Assembly (NCBI RefSeq): GCF_004362145.1
Contig: NZ_SNXC01000004.1
Span: 1 to 60,964, forward strand
Length of the DNA stretch: 60,964 nucleotides
DNA from: Marinomonas balearica
GTDB lineage: Bacteria > Pseudomonadota > Gammaproteobacteria > Pseudomonadales > Marinomonadaceae
Direction: 5' to 3'
Numbering within the stretch: position 1 is the first letter of the stretch; every line of letters begins with the position of its first letter. Made by a program: the position numbers and the translations under genes. Under the pieces are notes generated by a model. The model did not search any database. It was not told the DNA's origin and saw nothing but the letters and a program-made list of their open reading frames with translations. Shown here in pieces: positions 1-8,487 of this stretch.

Positions 1-44
1 GTAGTGTGGGGGATCCCATGTGAGAGTAGGTCGTCGTCAAGCTT
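1..44 (+). rRNA. rrf: 5S ribosomal RNA, 3' end (partial)
   Basis: The window opens inside the conserved 3' half of 5S rRNA. The stretch GTAGTGTGGGG followed by GAGAGTAGG matches the well-known bacterial 5S 3' domain, and a strong terminator follows within 10 bases. Only about 44 bases lie inside the window, so an rRNA operon on the + strand must end here. The exact 3' end is estimated. Confidence 0.9.
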
Positions 45-53
45 CTAATACAG

Positions 54-85
54 AAAGCCCTGATCAGAAATGGTCAGGGCTTTTC
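54..85 (+). terminator. Rho-independent terminator of the rRNA operon
   Basis: A perfect 10-bp stem (AAAGCCCTGA at 54-63 with TCAGGGCTTT at 74-83) encloses a 10-base loop and runs into TTTT. It directly follows the 5S rRNA end. Confidence 0.9.
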
Positions 86-132
86 TCGTTTCTGAACGCG
101 TAATCCAGAATAAAAAAGAATAGCCTACTCTG

Positions 133-306
133 CTCCCTGAGCCTGCCGAAGGGAATTTGAAAGGGGTTACAAAGAGGTTATAAAGTGTCCATGGCTTCGA
201 CAAGCTCAGCCAACGGTAACACTATAGCTATCTTATCCTACCTTCACAAATACACCGCTGTCACCTAGATAAGTTCCAGCATGTTCCCTGAGCTTGTCGA
301 AGGGAA
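133..306. repeat. Cluster of three REP-like repeats (core CTGAGCTTGTCGAAG)
   Basis: Three copies of a short repeat lie in this intergenic stretch: 133-155 (degenerate, CTGAGCCTGCCGAAGGG), 193-215 (inverted, GCTTCGACAAGCTCAGCC) and 284-306 (CCTGAGCTTGTCGAAGGG). The second and third are inverted relative to each other, as in bacterial interspersed mosaic or REP elements. Further copies occur near 11263 and 23433. Apart from these and the short remnant at 362, I see nothing in 86-479. Confidence 0.75.
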
Positions 307-361
307 AAAGACCATACCGTCCCAATAAGTGTGTCTAACGAGGTATTGTAAAAGAGAGACT

Positions 362-472
362 ATGAATAATCTAAAGCTAAATCAAACTCAGATACAAGCC
401 GTTGTTGATCAACTCACATCACAACCTGACGGTGTGAACTGGTTGTTAGAGATAGCAATGAACAGTCTGTAG
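362..472 (+). pseudogene. 36-codon remnant resembling an IS256-type transposase N terminus
   Basis: An ATG-started frame encodes 36 residues and ends in TAG. The segment LNQTQIQAVVDQLTSQPDG followed by a hydrophobic helix resembles, from memory, the first residues of some IS256-family transposases, which continue into a charged KAER-type segment. Here the frame stops exactly where that would begin and nothing transposase-like follows. It could be a dead fragment of an insertion sequence or a chance open frame. No flanking inverted repeats were found. Confidence 0.3.
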
Positions 473-479
473 TGGTCAA

Positions 480-842
480 CTAAACAGGGTTGTACTGCTC
501 AACTAAGCGTTCAATATAGTTTTTGAACTCCTTCATTCTAAAGTACATAACTAAGTTGAAAGCAGCCAAAATTAGCATAATCACAGGTACTACAATTGGA
601 GGGTTGTCCGAATCGATAGTTTGTACGACTACTAGCAAAAGGCATGCTATTAAGAATGAAATACCAATACCGATGGGAGTAAGTGAGGGATTATTTGAGG
701 TGACGGAAAGTTGGCCGTTTTCATACGACTTTTCTACTTCTATTTTTGAAAAAGTACGTTTGATGCTAATTCGGTTAACGTAAATAGGCTCTATTTTATA
801 TCCCTTGGTTTTACATAGAGTCGAGAGTTTGTCTAAGTCCAT
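480..842 (-). CDS. Small membrane protein of unknown function
   Basis: The frame can extend to 923, but the ATG at 842 is preceded at good spacing by AAGGAAG, so I take 120 residues. The N-terminal half is soluble and basic. The C-terminal half holds two hydrophobic segments (around IGIGISFLIACLLLVVV and VVPVIMLILAAFNLVMYF) separated by a short polar turn containing DSDNPP, and ends in a charged tail. That is a two-helix inner-membrane hairpin with a cytoplasmic N domain. I do not recognise the family. It stands alone between the rRNA end and the malonate regulator, in AT-rich sequence, which would fit an accessory gene. Confidence 0.6.
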   Translation of the reverse strand: MDLDKLSTLCKTKGYKIEPIYVNRISIKRTFSKIEVEKSYENGQLSVTSNNPSLTPIGIGISFLIACLLLVVVQTIDSDNPPIVVPVIMLILAAFNLVMYFRMKEFKNYIERLVEQYNPV

Positions 843-978
843 GAATTCTTCCTTGAAAATCTGCGAACATGCTAGAGTATAAACTATGTACCTTCCCTTC
901 CAAAAATTCGCATTATTCGTCATCTATCTCGCAAATATACCGTTTGTCTATTGGACTCTCGGCGCTCTCAAAACATCT

Positions 979-1632
979 TTAAATTTTATCGATTCTTTCA
1001 AAACTCGACATTAAGTGGCGAAATTTCTCGCCTTGAATAGCGACGTGACCACGTAGTAATTGAGCTGCCTGATCAGCGTCTCCCTGTGTGAGAGCTTCTA
1101 CAATGTCTTCATGTTCAGACATAGATTGTGGCATACGCCCTCTCACATGGAGTTGAAGGCGGCGATAAGGTTTTAACCTTTGATGGAGGCGTTTTGTTTC
1201 CTGTTCTAAAATACTGTTGCCTGATTGCTTGTAGATGATCATATGAAACACTTCATTGGCGTAATAGTACGTATCTGCTTCTCCCGCGAGCATGGCTGCC
1301 TTACATTTACTATTTGCTTCTTTTAATTGTTCCAAAGCCTCGTCAGATATTCTTAACGCCGCCAACCTTCCGCAGGATGCTTCTAGTTCTGCCATTACTT
1401 CAAACAGCTCGATTAGCTCAACAGGGCTGTGTCTTCTAACGAAAACACCTCGTCTATGGATTTGTTCTACGAGGCCTGATTTGCTGAGTTTTTGTAGAGC
1501 TTCGCGAATAGGTGTTCGGGAAACCTTAAACTGTGCCGCAAGATTAACTTCGTTAAGTCTTTCTCCGACTTGGTAGTCTCCACGTAGGATAGATTCTTCT
1601 AAAGCGCTTGCAATAATGTCTGAATTCTTCAT
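979..1632 (-). CDS. matR: GntR-family (FCD) repressor of malonate genes, MatR-like
   Basis: About 217 residues from the ATG at 1632; a longer TTG-started frame (1680) is less likely because it would run over the operator-like palindrome. The N-terminal winged helix-turn-helix (LNEVNLAAQFKVSRTPIREA) is the GntR signature and the alpha-helical C-terminal half is an FCD ligand domain with metal-type histidines (residues in EVFHMIIY, HQRL and SEHEDIVEAL). It is divergent from a TRAP importer plus malonyl-CoA decarboxylase and synthetase, the arrangement of rhizobial mat genes, so malonate or malonyl-CoA is the likely effector. Repression would be through the palindrome at 1670-1681. The family assignment is firm; the ligand is inferred from neighbours. 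Confidence 0.88.
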   Translation of the reverse strand: MKNSDIIASALEESILRGDYQVGERLNEVNLAAQFKVSRTPIREALQKLSKSGLVEQIHRRGVFVRRHSPVELIELFEVMAELEASCGRLAALRISDEALEQLKEANSKCKAAMLAGEADTYYYANEVFHMIIYKQSGNSILEQETKRLHQRLKPYRRLQLHVRGRMPQSMSEHEDIVEALTQGDADQAAQLLRGHVAIQGEKFRHLMSSFERIDKI

Positions 1633-1669
1633 GAGCTTAAGTGTATCACAATGATCAAGGAGTGAATAA

Positions 1670-1681
1670 ATTGTATACAAT
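1670..1681. promoter_or_regulatory. Probable MatR operator, perfect palindrome
   Basis: ATTGTATACAAT is a perfect 12-bp palindrome in the divergent region between the regulator and the TRAP operon. TTGTATACAA-type sites are typical operators of FCD-type GntR regulators and, as I recall, of rhizobial MatR. No second equally good copy was seen in the region. Confidence 0.75.
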
Positions 1682-1826
1682 AACTTGTTTTTGTGTATTT
1701 TTATTTATAGTCTGTATTATAAATGAACAGTGATGTGTTGTTATGTTTGCAAATAAGCCCATTCTTTATGACACATAATGCAGTGGGTAACTCTCTAAAA
1801 TAAAAATAAATCAGTTGGAGAAAACA

Positions 1827-2813
1827 ATGAAAACGATCCTATCAAGCAGCCTTCTTGCGATGACTTTGCTCGGCAGTAGTGTTATTGCCAGTGCGGAAGA
1901 ACTTAGGCTATCGCATCAATGGTCAAATAAAGACATTCGCCATAAGGTCGCGCAAATGGTGGCCGACGAGGTGAAAGCGGCGAATGTTGATCTCAGCATT
2001 CGAATTTTTAGCTCGAAATCTCTTTTTAAACCACGTGAACAGTACCGCCCCGTTAGTCGCGGTCAGCTGGATATGACTTTGGTTCCTCTCAGCTACGCCG
2101 GTGGTCAGCAACCTGCGTACAATCTAACGTTAATGCCGGGGTTGGTTAAAAATCACGATCATGCCGCACGTTTAAGTGATTCTGCTTTTATGCAAGAAAT
2201 TGAAAAGAAGATGGCAGAAGACGATGTGATGGTGTTGGTGCATGGTTATTTAGCCGGTGGTTTTGTAGGAAAGGATCGATGCATTACCAAACCCTCGGAT
2301 GTGAAAGGTTTACAGATGCGCGCCGCGGGAAAATCTTTTGAGCAAATGCTAGCAGGTGCAGGTGCCTCTATTGCTTCTATGGCGTCGTCTGAAATATATA
2401 ACGCGATGCAAACAGGCGTTCTAAACGGCGCGAATACATCATCCTCTTCTTTCGTTTCTTACCGTATTTATGAGCAAGCCAAATGTTACACACCAGCGGC
2501 GGATGTTGCATTGTGGTTTATGTATCAGCCTTTGTTGATGAATAAAACGACGTTTGAAGACCTTAATGACGATCAACAAAAAGCGCTAAAGCTGGCTTCG
2601 AAAAAGGCTCAAGACTTTTATTTGATGGAGGCGAAAAAACAAGATTCTGCTTCAGCGGAGGTTTTTCGTAAAGCGGGTGTCGATGTTGTAGAAATGACGC
2701 CGGAAGATTTCTCTGAGTGGCGAGAATTAGCCAAAACCACGTCTTACAGGAAGTTTGTCGAGGATGTGTCTGATGGTCAAAGGTTATTGGATTTAGCGTT
2801 AGCGGTTGAATAG
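1827..2813 (+). CDS. matP: TRAP transporter substrate-binding protein (probable malonate, DctP family)
   Basis: The ATG at 1827 follows TTGGAG at good spacing; the upstream TTG at 1815 is rejected. The first ~23 residues (KTILSSSLLAMTLLGSSV then ASA/EE) form a clean signal peptide, giving a periplasmic protein of about 305 residues. DctP-family features include the arginine-containing LQMRAAGKSF segment used to bind the substrate carboxylate and the NGANTSSSSF stretch. It is first in an operon with the two membrane subunits and malonyl-CoA enzymes, so malonate is the best guess for the substrate; other dicarboxylates cannot be excluded from sequence alone. Confidence 0.88.
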   Translation: MKTILSSSLLAMTLLGSSVIASAEELRLSHQWSNKDIRHKVAQMVADEVKAANVDLSIRIFSSKSLFKPREQYRPVSRGQLDMTLVPLSYAGGQQPAYNLTLMPGLVKNHDHAARLSDSAFMQEIEKKMAEDDVMVLVHGYLAGGFVGKDRCITKPSDVKGLQMRAAGKSFEQMLAGAGASIASMASSEIYNAMQTGVLNGANTSSSSFVSYRIYEQAKCYTPAADVALWFMYQPLLMNKTTFEDLNDDQQKALKLASKKAQDFYLMEAKKQDSASAEVFRKAGVDVVEMTPEDFSEWRELAKTTSYRKFVEDVSDGQRLLDLALAVE

Positions 2814-2823
2814 GGATAAGTTC

Positions 2824-3375
2824 ATGACGTTACCAAAGAAGCTTTCGAATGGAGGTCAAGGGATACCACATAAGTTTATATATGCGGTTTCTTGGCTTTC
2901 TACCGTGTCGGGTTGGTTAGCCGCGCTGATGATTGTTGCCGCTGTGGTTATTACGTGTCAGATGATCTATGTTCGAGCAGTGCTTAATCTTTCAACCATT
3001 TGGCAAACAGAAGCGGTTGTTTACTTGATGATCTCTGCCACTCTGATGGGGCTGCCGTATGTGCAGCTTTTAAGAGGTCATGTGAATGTTGATCTTATTC
3101 CCCTTTTGTTATCTGCTGCGAAGCGTAAATACTTGTACTTTTTTACCTTGCTGCTTTCCATAACAATTGTATTCGTAATGGTCTTTTACGCATTCGAGCA
3201 TTGGCATTTAGCATTCGAGCGTAATTGGCGATCCGATACAGTTTGGGGGGTTCGGTTGTGGATTCCGTATTTGTCACTTCCTGTCGGGTTTTTCTTACTG
3301 TTGCTGCAATTAACTGCTGATTTTTCAGCTGTGTTGATCCGCAAAGATACCCCTTTTGGCTTGGAGGAAAACTGA
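2824..3375 (+). CDS. matQ: TRAP transporter small membrane subunit (DctQ family)
   Basis: The ATG at 2824 follows AGGGATA; an in-frame TTG at 2806 overlapping the previous gene is less likely. The 183-residue product has four predicted membrane helices (roughly residues 20-45, 55-80, 98-120 and 138-160), the expected DctQ topology. It starts 10 bases after matP and overlaps the next gene by one base, so the three are co-translated. It partners the large subunit in Na+-driven uptake. Confidence 0.87.
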   Translation: MTLPKKLSNGGQGIPHKFIYAVSWLSTVSGWLAALMIVAAVVITCQMIYVRAVLNLSTIWQTEAVVYLMISATLMGLPYVQLLRGHVNVDLIPLLLSAAKRKYLYFFTLLLSITIVFVMVFYAFEHWHLAFERNWRSDTVWGVRLWIPYLSLPVGFFLLLLQLTADFSAVLIRKDTPFGLEEN

Positions 3376-4691
3376 TGGATCCTTTGATTTTAGGCGCAAT
3401 TGTCGCCGCCATGACAATATTAGTATTATTTTCAGGGGTATCTGTCGCACTGGGTTTGTTGATTGTGTCAGGTGGTTTTTTATTAGTATTTGATGGCTTG
3501 CGGTCATTGGAGCTATTGCCTGAAATATTTTTCGGCAAACTTGATAGTTTTGCTCTGCTGTCGATTCCCATGTTTATTATTATGGGATCTTCTATTGCAT
3601 CAACCCGTGCAGGCGCTGACTTGTATGAAGCGCTTGAGCGCTGGCTCACGCGTATGCCAGGCGGCTTGGTTATCTCAAATTTGGGAGCCTGTGCTTTATT
3701 TGCGGCTATGTCGGGTTCTTCTCCTGCAACCTGTGCAGCAATAGGTAAGATGGGAATACCTGAAATGCGTAAGAGAGGTTACCCTGATGGCGTTGCGGCG
3801 GGATCAATTGCGGCAGGGGGGACGCTTGGAATCTTGATTCCACCGTCTGTCACAATGATTGTTTATGGCATCGCAACAGAGACCTCTATTGGTCGCTTGT
3901 TCTTAGCGGGAGTCGTTCCCGGGTTTATGTTAGTTGTTTTGTTTATGGCTTGGTCTTTGTACTCAACGAAGAGGTCTGGGAATAAAGAGCTTCTCGCAAC
4001 AGTTCGCTACAGCTGGCGTCAGCGCTTTGAAATCCTGCCTCGTGTTGTGCCATTTTTATTGATTATTGTTGGTGTTTTATACGCTATGTATGGCGGAGTA
4101 GCGACTCCCTCAGAAACGGCAGCTGTGGGAGCCTTGCTGTGTTTGGTCATAGCGATGATTATCTACCGTTTATGGCATCCAAAAGATCTATGGGTGGTTC
4201 TTCGAGACAGTACTCGTGAAAGTGTGATGATTCTCTTCATCATTGCGGCTGCGGGTGTGTTTAGCTACATGCTTTCTAGCTTGTTTATTACTCAGTCAAT
4301 TGCTGAATGGATCGGTACATTAGATGTAAACCGTTGGGTATTAATGATTGCGGTTAATATCTTTCTATTAATTGCTGGGTTCTTTTTGCCCCCTGTTGCC
4401 GTCATATTAATGTCCGCGCCAATTTTGCTTCCCATTATTACCTCTGTTGGTTTTGATCCTATTTGGTTTGCGGTGGTGTTGACGATTAACATGGAAATTG
4501 GACTGATCAGTCCACCTGTTGGGCTGAATTTATATGTCATAAATGGCATTGCTCCTGACATATCTCTAAAAACCATTCTGTTGGGGTCGTTGCCCTACGT
4601 CGCTTGCATGATCATTGCGATTGTCCTTTTGTGTTTGTTTCCAAGTATTGCAACTTGGTTACCCGATCTAGTCATGGGAGTAAGTCTATGA
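3375..4691 (+). CDS. matM: TRAP transporter large permease subunit (DctM family)
   Basis: 438 residues with about 12 hydrophobic segments and the conserved DctM stretches SIPMFIIMGSSIA near residue 60, AAMSGSSPATCAAIG near 115 and GGTLGILIPPSV near 155. The start at 3375 overlaps the stop of matQ (TGATG) and has GGAGG upstream. This subunit forms the transport channel. Its stop overlaps the start of the malonyl-CoA decarboxylase gene (ATGA), tying import to catabolism. Confidence 0.92.
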   Translation: MDPLILGAIVAAMTILVLFSGVSVALGLLIVSGGFLLVFDGLRSLELLPEIFFGKLDSFALLSIPMFIIMGSSIASTRAGADLYEALERWLTRMPGGLVISNLGACALFAAMSGSSPATCAAIGKMGIPEMRKRGYPDGVAAGSIAAGGTLGILIPPSVTMIVYGIATETSIGRLFLAGVVPGFMLVVLFMAWSLYSTKRSGNKELLATVRYSWRQRFEILPRVVPFLLIIVGVLYAMYGGVATPSETAAVGALLCLVIAMIIYRLWHPKDLWVVLRDSTRESVMILFIIAAAGVFSYMLSSLFITQSIAEWIGTLDVNRWVLMIAVNIFLLIAGFFLPPVAVILMSAPILLPIITSVGFDPIWFAVVLTINMEIGLISPPVGLNLYVINGIAPDISLKTILLGSLPYVACMIIAIVLLCLFPSIATWLPDLVMGVSL

Positions 4692-5962
4692 GCATGATGA
4701 TGGAACTATTGAGTAACATATTTGATCGACGTTATCGGCCTCTCGCGAAAAGTAAATTAGAGGAAGATAGCTCAATCATTACGCTAGTTGATCAGTTAAT
4801 TGGTACGGCGGGTGAATCGTCTGGTATAACACTGGCAACTCAAGTGTTAGATCGATTTGATATGTTGGATGATGAGGAGAAACTTATTTTCTTCCATCAC
4901 TTAGCCGATAACATGGACATTGATCCGGTTGCCGTTGGAAAGGCTTTACAGGCGTATCAAGAACAGCCGTCTAAAAAGACATATTTAAGGTATATGGCGG
5001 CGGTGGAGCCAAGGCGGCAAGAACTAGTAAGACGTTTAAATCAAGTTTCTGGAGCGACCCGAAAGCTCGTTAATATGCGCGCAGATTTGCTAAGGCTAAA
5101 AGGAACGTCTGATACGCTTGCGGCATTAGATTTGGATTTTAGACATTTATTTGTCTCTTGGTTTAATCGTGGTTTTTTAGTTCTTCGCCCAATTAATTGG
5201 GAAACCCCTGCGTATATATTAGAAAAAATAATCGCTTATGAGGCTGTTCATGCGATAGACAGCTGGGATGATTTGCGCCGTCGGATGCAGCCAGAGGATC
5301 GTTGTTGTTTTGCGTTTTTTCATCTATCCATGCCGGACGAGCCGCTAATTTTTGTAGAAGTTGCGCTAACTCAAGGAATTGCGAATTCGGTACAAGATGT
5401 TTTGTCTGATAATCGGCAAGAAATATCAGTGGATGATGCAGATACGGCCGTGTTTTACTCCATCTCAAATTGTCAGCAAGGTCTGAATAGTATTTCCTTT
5501 GGTAACTCGCTTATTAAACAGGTTGTTGCAGACTTATCTTCAACATTTAGTAACCTAAAGAACTTCGTTACTTTGTCTCCCATTCCTAGCTTGATTTCGT
5601 GGGCGCAAGAGCGTGGGATTAATACAGAAGAACCGCCATTTAATGATATGAAATCGTTAGCCGCACACTACTTACTCAATGAAAAAGCGGCAAATGGTAA
5701 ACCACGAGATCCTGTAGCGCGCTTTCATTTAGGCAATGGTGCGAAAATACATGCGATTCACAATGATTCAGATGTGTCCTCAAAAGGGCTGCTTCAATCG
5801 GGCGGAGCAATGGTGAATTACCTCTATGAGTTAAATACAGTGTCCGAAAATCATGAAAAATTTGCTGCAACAGGGTATATCTCTGCTGTTCAAGATGTCC
5901 ATAAACTCAGTGAACACCTATCTCCATTATTAAGGGGGAACAATGTCCAATCCACTTTATGA
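4688..5962 (+). CDS. matA: Malonyl-CoA decarboxylase
   Basis: 424 residues from the ATG at 4688, which overlaps the matM stop by four bases and has GGGAG upstream; a much longer start at 4604 lies inside matM and is rejected. It converts malonyl-CoA to acetyl-CoA and CO2. Conserved MCD blocks are visible: FFHLSMPDEPLIFVEVALT, the serine-containing LSPIPSLISWAQ, and the histidine block ARFHLGNGAKIHAI followed by SSKGLLQSGGAMVNYLY. The N-terminal helical domain (DDEEKLIFFHHLADN) is also typical. It works with the synthetase encoded immediately downstream, whose start it overlaps by 20 bases. Confidence 0.95.
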   Translation: MSMMMELLSNIFDRRYRPLAKSKLEEDSSIITLVDQLIGTAGESSGITLATQVLDRFDMLDDEEKLIFFHHLADNMDIDPVAVGKALQAYQEQPSKKTYLRYMAAVEPRRQELVRRLNQVSGATRKLVNMRADLLRLKGTSDTLAALDLDFRHLFVSWFNRGFLVLRPINWETPAYILEKIIAYEAVHAIDSWDDLRRRMQPEDRCCFAFFHLSMPDEPLIFVEVALTQGIANSVQDVLSDNRQEISVDDADTAVFYSISNCQQGLNSISFGNSLIKQVVADLSSTFSNLKNFVTLSPIPSLISWAQERGINTEEPPFNDMKSLAAHYLLNEKAANGKPRDPVARFHLGNGAKIHAIHNDSDVSSKGLLQSGGAMVNYLYELNTVSENHEKFAATGYISAVQDVHKLSEHLSPLLRGNNVQSTL

Positions 5963-7457
5963 GGGTTTATTTGCCGCTCATCAAGGTAAGCAAACCACGT
6001 TTATTATTGATTCTCAAAACAATACAGAAGTGTCTTACGATGCTTTTTTAAAGCAAGCATCACAATACGCAAATGCGATTACTCAGCAAGGTTTACAGCC
6101 GGGAGATCGTTTAGTTGCGCAGGTTGGTAAGTCTGTTTCAACACTGACGCTTTATGCCGCCTGTGTTCAAGCTGGGGTTGTTTACTTACCCCTTAATACG
6201 GCTTATACCCTGTCTGAAGTAGAATACTTTGTCCAAGATTCAGGCGCTAAGTTAATTGTCTGTGCGCCTGAATCCGAGCCCGGTATGGCAGAGATTGCGA
6301 AACAGCATAATGCCGCATTAATGACCCAATCCAATGATGGCTTATCAGGTAGCTTGCCTGATATGGCACAACAGCTCGCCACTGAGTTTTCTGCAGTAGA
6401 ACGTTCCGTCGATGATATCGCCTCATTTTTATATACCTCAGGTACCACGGGGCGTTCAAAAGGCGCTATGTTAACGCAGCAAAACCTATTGTCGAACTGT
6501 AATGTACTGAAAGAGGTTTGGGAGTTTACAGAAGACGATGTGCTGCTTCATGCACTGCCGATATTTCACATACATGGCTTATTTGTCGCAGTTAATGTGG
6601 CGTTGAAGTCTGGCGCTAAGTTGCTTTTAGAACCGAGTTTTAATCTTGATCGGGTCATTGAGAAGCTCCCTGAAGTAACAACGCTGATGGGCGTTCCTAC
6701 TTTTTATACGCGGCTTCTAGGTGATGAAAGGTTCAATCGTGACCTGACAAAACAAATGCGATTGTTTGTCTCTGGCTCAGCTCCTTTGTTGTCTGAGACG
6801 CATGTTCAGTTTGAGCAACGAACAGGCCACCGGATTTTAGAGCGGTACGGCATGACAGAGACGAACATGAATACGTCTAATCCTTATCATGGCGAGCGTC
6901 GAGCAGGAACGGTTGGTCTTCCGTTGCCCAATGTGGAATTAAAAATTACTGACCCCGTTACAGGAGAGACGTTACCAACTGGCGAAATAGGGCAAATTGA
7001 AGTCCGTGGGTCTAATGTATTTAAAGGCTATTGGAATATGCCTGAGAAGACCGCTGAAGAACTTCGTAGTAACGGATACTTTATTACGGGAGACCTAGGA
7101 ATGATTGACGGAGATGGATACGTCAGCATTGTTGGCCGAAATAAGGATTTGATTATATCCGGTGGCTACAACATTTATCCGAAGGAGATTGAACTCATAC
7201 TGGATGAACAGCTGGGTGTCGTTGAAAGTGCTGTTATTGGAGTTCCTCATCCTGATTTCGGAGAAACGGTCGTCGGTGTTTTGGTTGCGAATGCAGAGTC
7301 AGTGGATCTGGAAAAAATCCAGCTAGCAGTAAAAGAGAAGCTCGCTCGTTTTAAGCACCCTCGGAAACTTGTCATAATCGATGAATTACCGAGAAATACG
7401 ATGGGTAAGGTGCAAAAAAATATATTGAGGGAAGAGTATAAGTCGTTGTTTGTATAA
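5943..7457 (+). CDS. matB: Malonyl-CoA synthetase (acyl-CoA ligase)
   Basis: 504 residues of the ANL adenylate-forming superfamily. The P-loop motif SFLYTSGTTGRSKGAML is near residue 160, YGMTETN near 300, and the A8-A10 region includes GRNKDLIISGGYNIYPKE and the terminal lysine in PRNTMGKVQKN. It activates malonate with ATP and CoA. The gene begins inside the end of matA with AAGGGGG upstream, so the pair is translationally coupled. MatB identity rests on the MCD partner and overall similarity to Rhizobium-type MatB; other short carboxylates are possible substrates. Confidence 0.92.
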   Translation: MSNPLYEGLFAAHQGKQTTFIIDSQNNTEVSYDAFLKQASQYANAITQQGLQPGDRLVAQVGKSVSTLTLYAACVQAGVVYLPLNTAYTLSEVEYFVQDSGAKLIVCAPESEPGMAEIAKQHNAALMTQSNDGLSGSLPDMAQQLATEFSAVERSVDDIASFLYTSGTTGRSKGAMLTQQNLLSNCNVLKEVWEFTEDDVLLHALPIFHIHGLFVAVNVALKSGAKLLLEPSFNLDRVIEKLPEVTTLMGVPTFYTRLLGDERFNRDLTKQMRLFVSGSAPLLSETHVQFEQRTGHRILERYGMTETNMNTSNPYHGERRAGTVGLPLPNVELKITDPVTGETLPTGEIGQIEVRGSNVFKGYWNMPEKTAEELRSNGYFITGDLGMIDGDGYVSIVGRNKDLIISGGYNIYPKEIELILDEQLGVVESAVIGVPHPDFGETVVGVLVANAESVDLEKIQLAVKEKLARFKHPRKLVIIDELPRNTMGKVQKNILREEYKSLFV

Positions 7458-7484
7458 AGCTAAATATGAGGCTTAGTGAACATA

Positions 7485-7517
7485 GCTACACCTTAACTTA
7501 TCAAATTAAGGTGTAGC
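7485..7517. terminator. Hairpin between convergent matB and hexR
   Basis: A perfect 12-bp stem (GCTACACCTTAA with TTAAGGTGTAGC) closes a 9-base loop between two convergent genes. No good T-run follows on either strand, so it may act as a bidirectional barrier rather than a classic terminator. Confidence 0.55.
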
Positions 7518-7534
7518 GTAAAAAACGAAACGTA

Positions 7535-8398
7535 TTAGGTTTTGTTTTTGGGTAAACGAGTGTCTTGTACGCTCGTTTTTAGTTTCTTAAGGTGAGTATT
7601 AAACTCTGGACCACGCTTCAGAAGTACGCCCGTTGCTAATGCATCAATTAACGTCAAGTAGACGATACGTGAGCTCATAGGTGTATAAATATCGGTATCT
7701 TCTGTTTCTTCAATCGGCAGTATGATTGAACAATGCTCAGTAAGCGGAGAATTTGGGTTAGTAATACCGATAACAGAAGCGCCGGCTTCACGTGCAACAC
7801 GAGCCGTTTCGATCAAAGGCAAAGTGCGGCCAGTATAAGATATCAATACCACAGCATCGCCGGGATGAGTGCCCGCAGCAGCCATTCGCTGTACTAAAAT
7901 ATCCGTATAAGCGACGACAGGTACATTTAAGCGGAAAAACTTATGGTGCGCATCTTTTGCTACAGGGCCTGAAGCACCTAGACCATAAAACTCGATACGA
8001 CGAGCACCAGCAAGCACATCCACTGCACGACTGATAAGAGATTCAGGCAAAAGTTCTTGAGCACGAGTAAGATTATTTTTGGCTGCTTCAAAAATTTTGT
8101 TTGTTACGGCACCGGGTGCATCATCGGGTTCGACATTGAGGTTCACATAAGGTGTTCCTGTTGCCAAGCTTTGTGCGAGAGCCACTTTAAAATCCGGAAA
8201 GCCGCTGCCGATTAAGCTTCGACAGAAACGGTTCACTGTAGGTTCGCTGACTTCTGCACGAGCAGCCAGTTTCGCGATACTTGAATGTATAGTCGTCTTC
8301 GGATCAACTAAGATCGCTTCCGCAACTTTTCGCTCAGACTTACTTAACGTACTGAGCTTTTCCTGGATTTTACGAATAATATCGTCATGTTTGTTCAT
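7535..8398 (-). CDS. hexR: RpiR-family regulator, HexR-like
   Basis: 287 residues. The N-terminal RpiR helix-turn-helix (SSIAKLAARAEVSEPTVNRFCRSL) is followed by a sugar-phosphate-binding SIS domain with FYGLGASGPVAKDAHHKFFRL and LISYTGRTLPLIE. Length and sequence fit HexR, which in gammaproteobacteria senses ketodeoxyphosphogluconate and controls Entner-Doudoroff and central carbon genes. No sugar catabolic genes lie next to it here, so it would act at distant targets. I saw no clear HexR box upstream. Confidence 0.85.
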   Translation of the reverse strand: MNKHDDIIRKIQEKLSTLSKSERKVAEAILVDPKTTIHSSIAKLAARAEVSEPTVNRFCRSLIGSGFPDFKVALAQSLATGTPYVNLNVEPDDAPGAVTNKIFEAAKNNLTRAQELLPESLISRAVDVLAGARRIEFYGLGASGPVAKDAHHKFFRLNVPVVAYTDILVQRMAAAGTHPGDAVVLISYTGRTLPLIETARVAREAGASVIGITNPNSPLTEHCSIILPIEETEDTDIYTPMSSRIVYLTLIDALATGVLLKRGPEFNTHLKKLKTSVQDTRLPKNKT

Positions 8399-8487
8399 TA
8401 ATTTACTTCAACGGTAACTATTGACTGTAGGTGTTGTAACTATCATTCTGACAGCGACTTTGCCAGTTGACAACAAAAGGATGAAAA

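Noticed and set aside
3143..3649. 168-residue frame antisense to the TRAP permease genes
   Set aside because: A shadow of two well-supported membrane-protein genes, with no ribosome-binding site.
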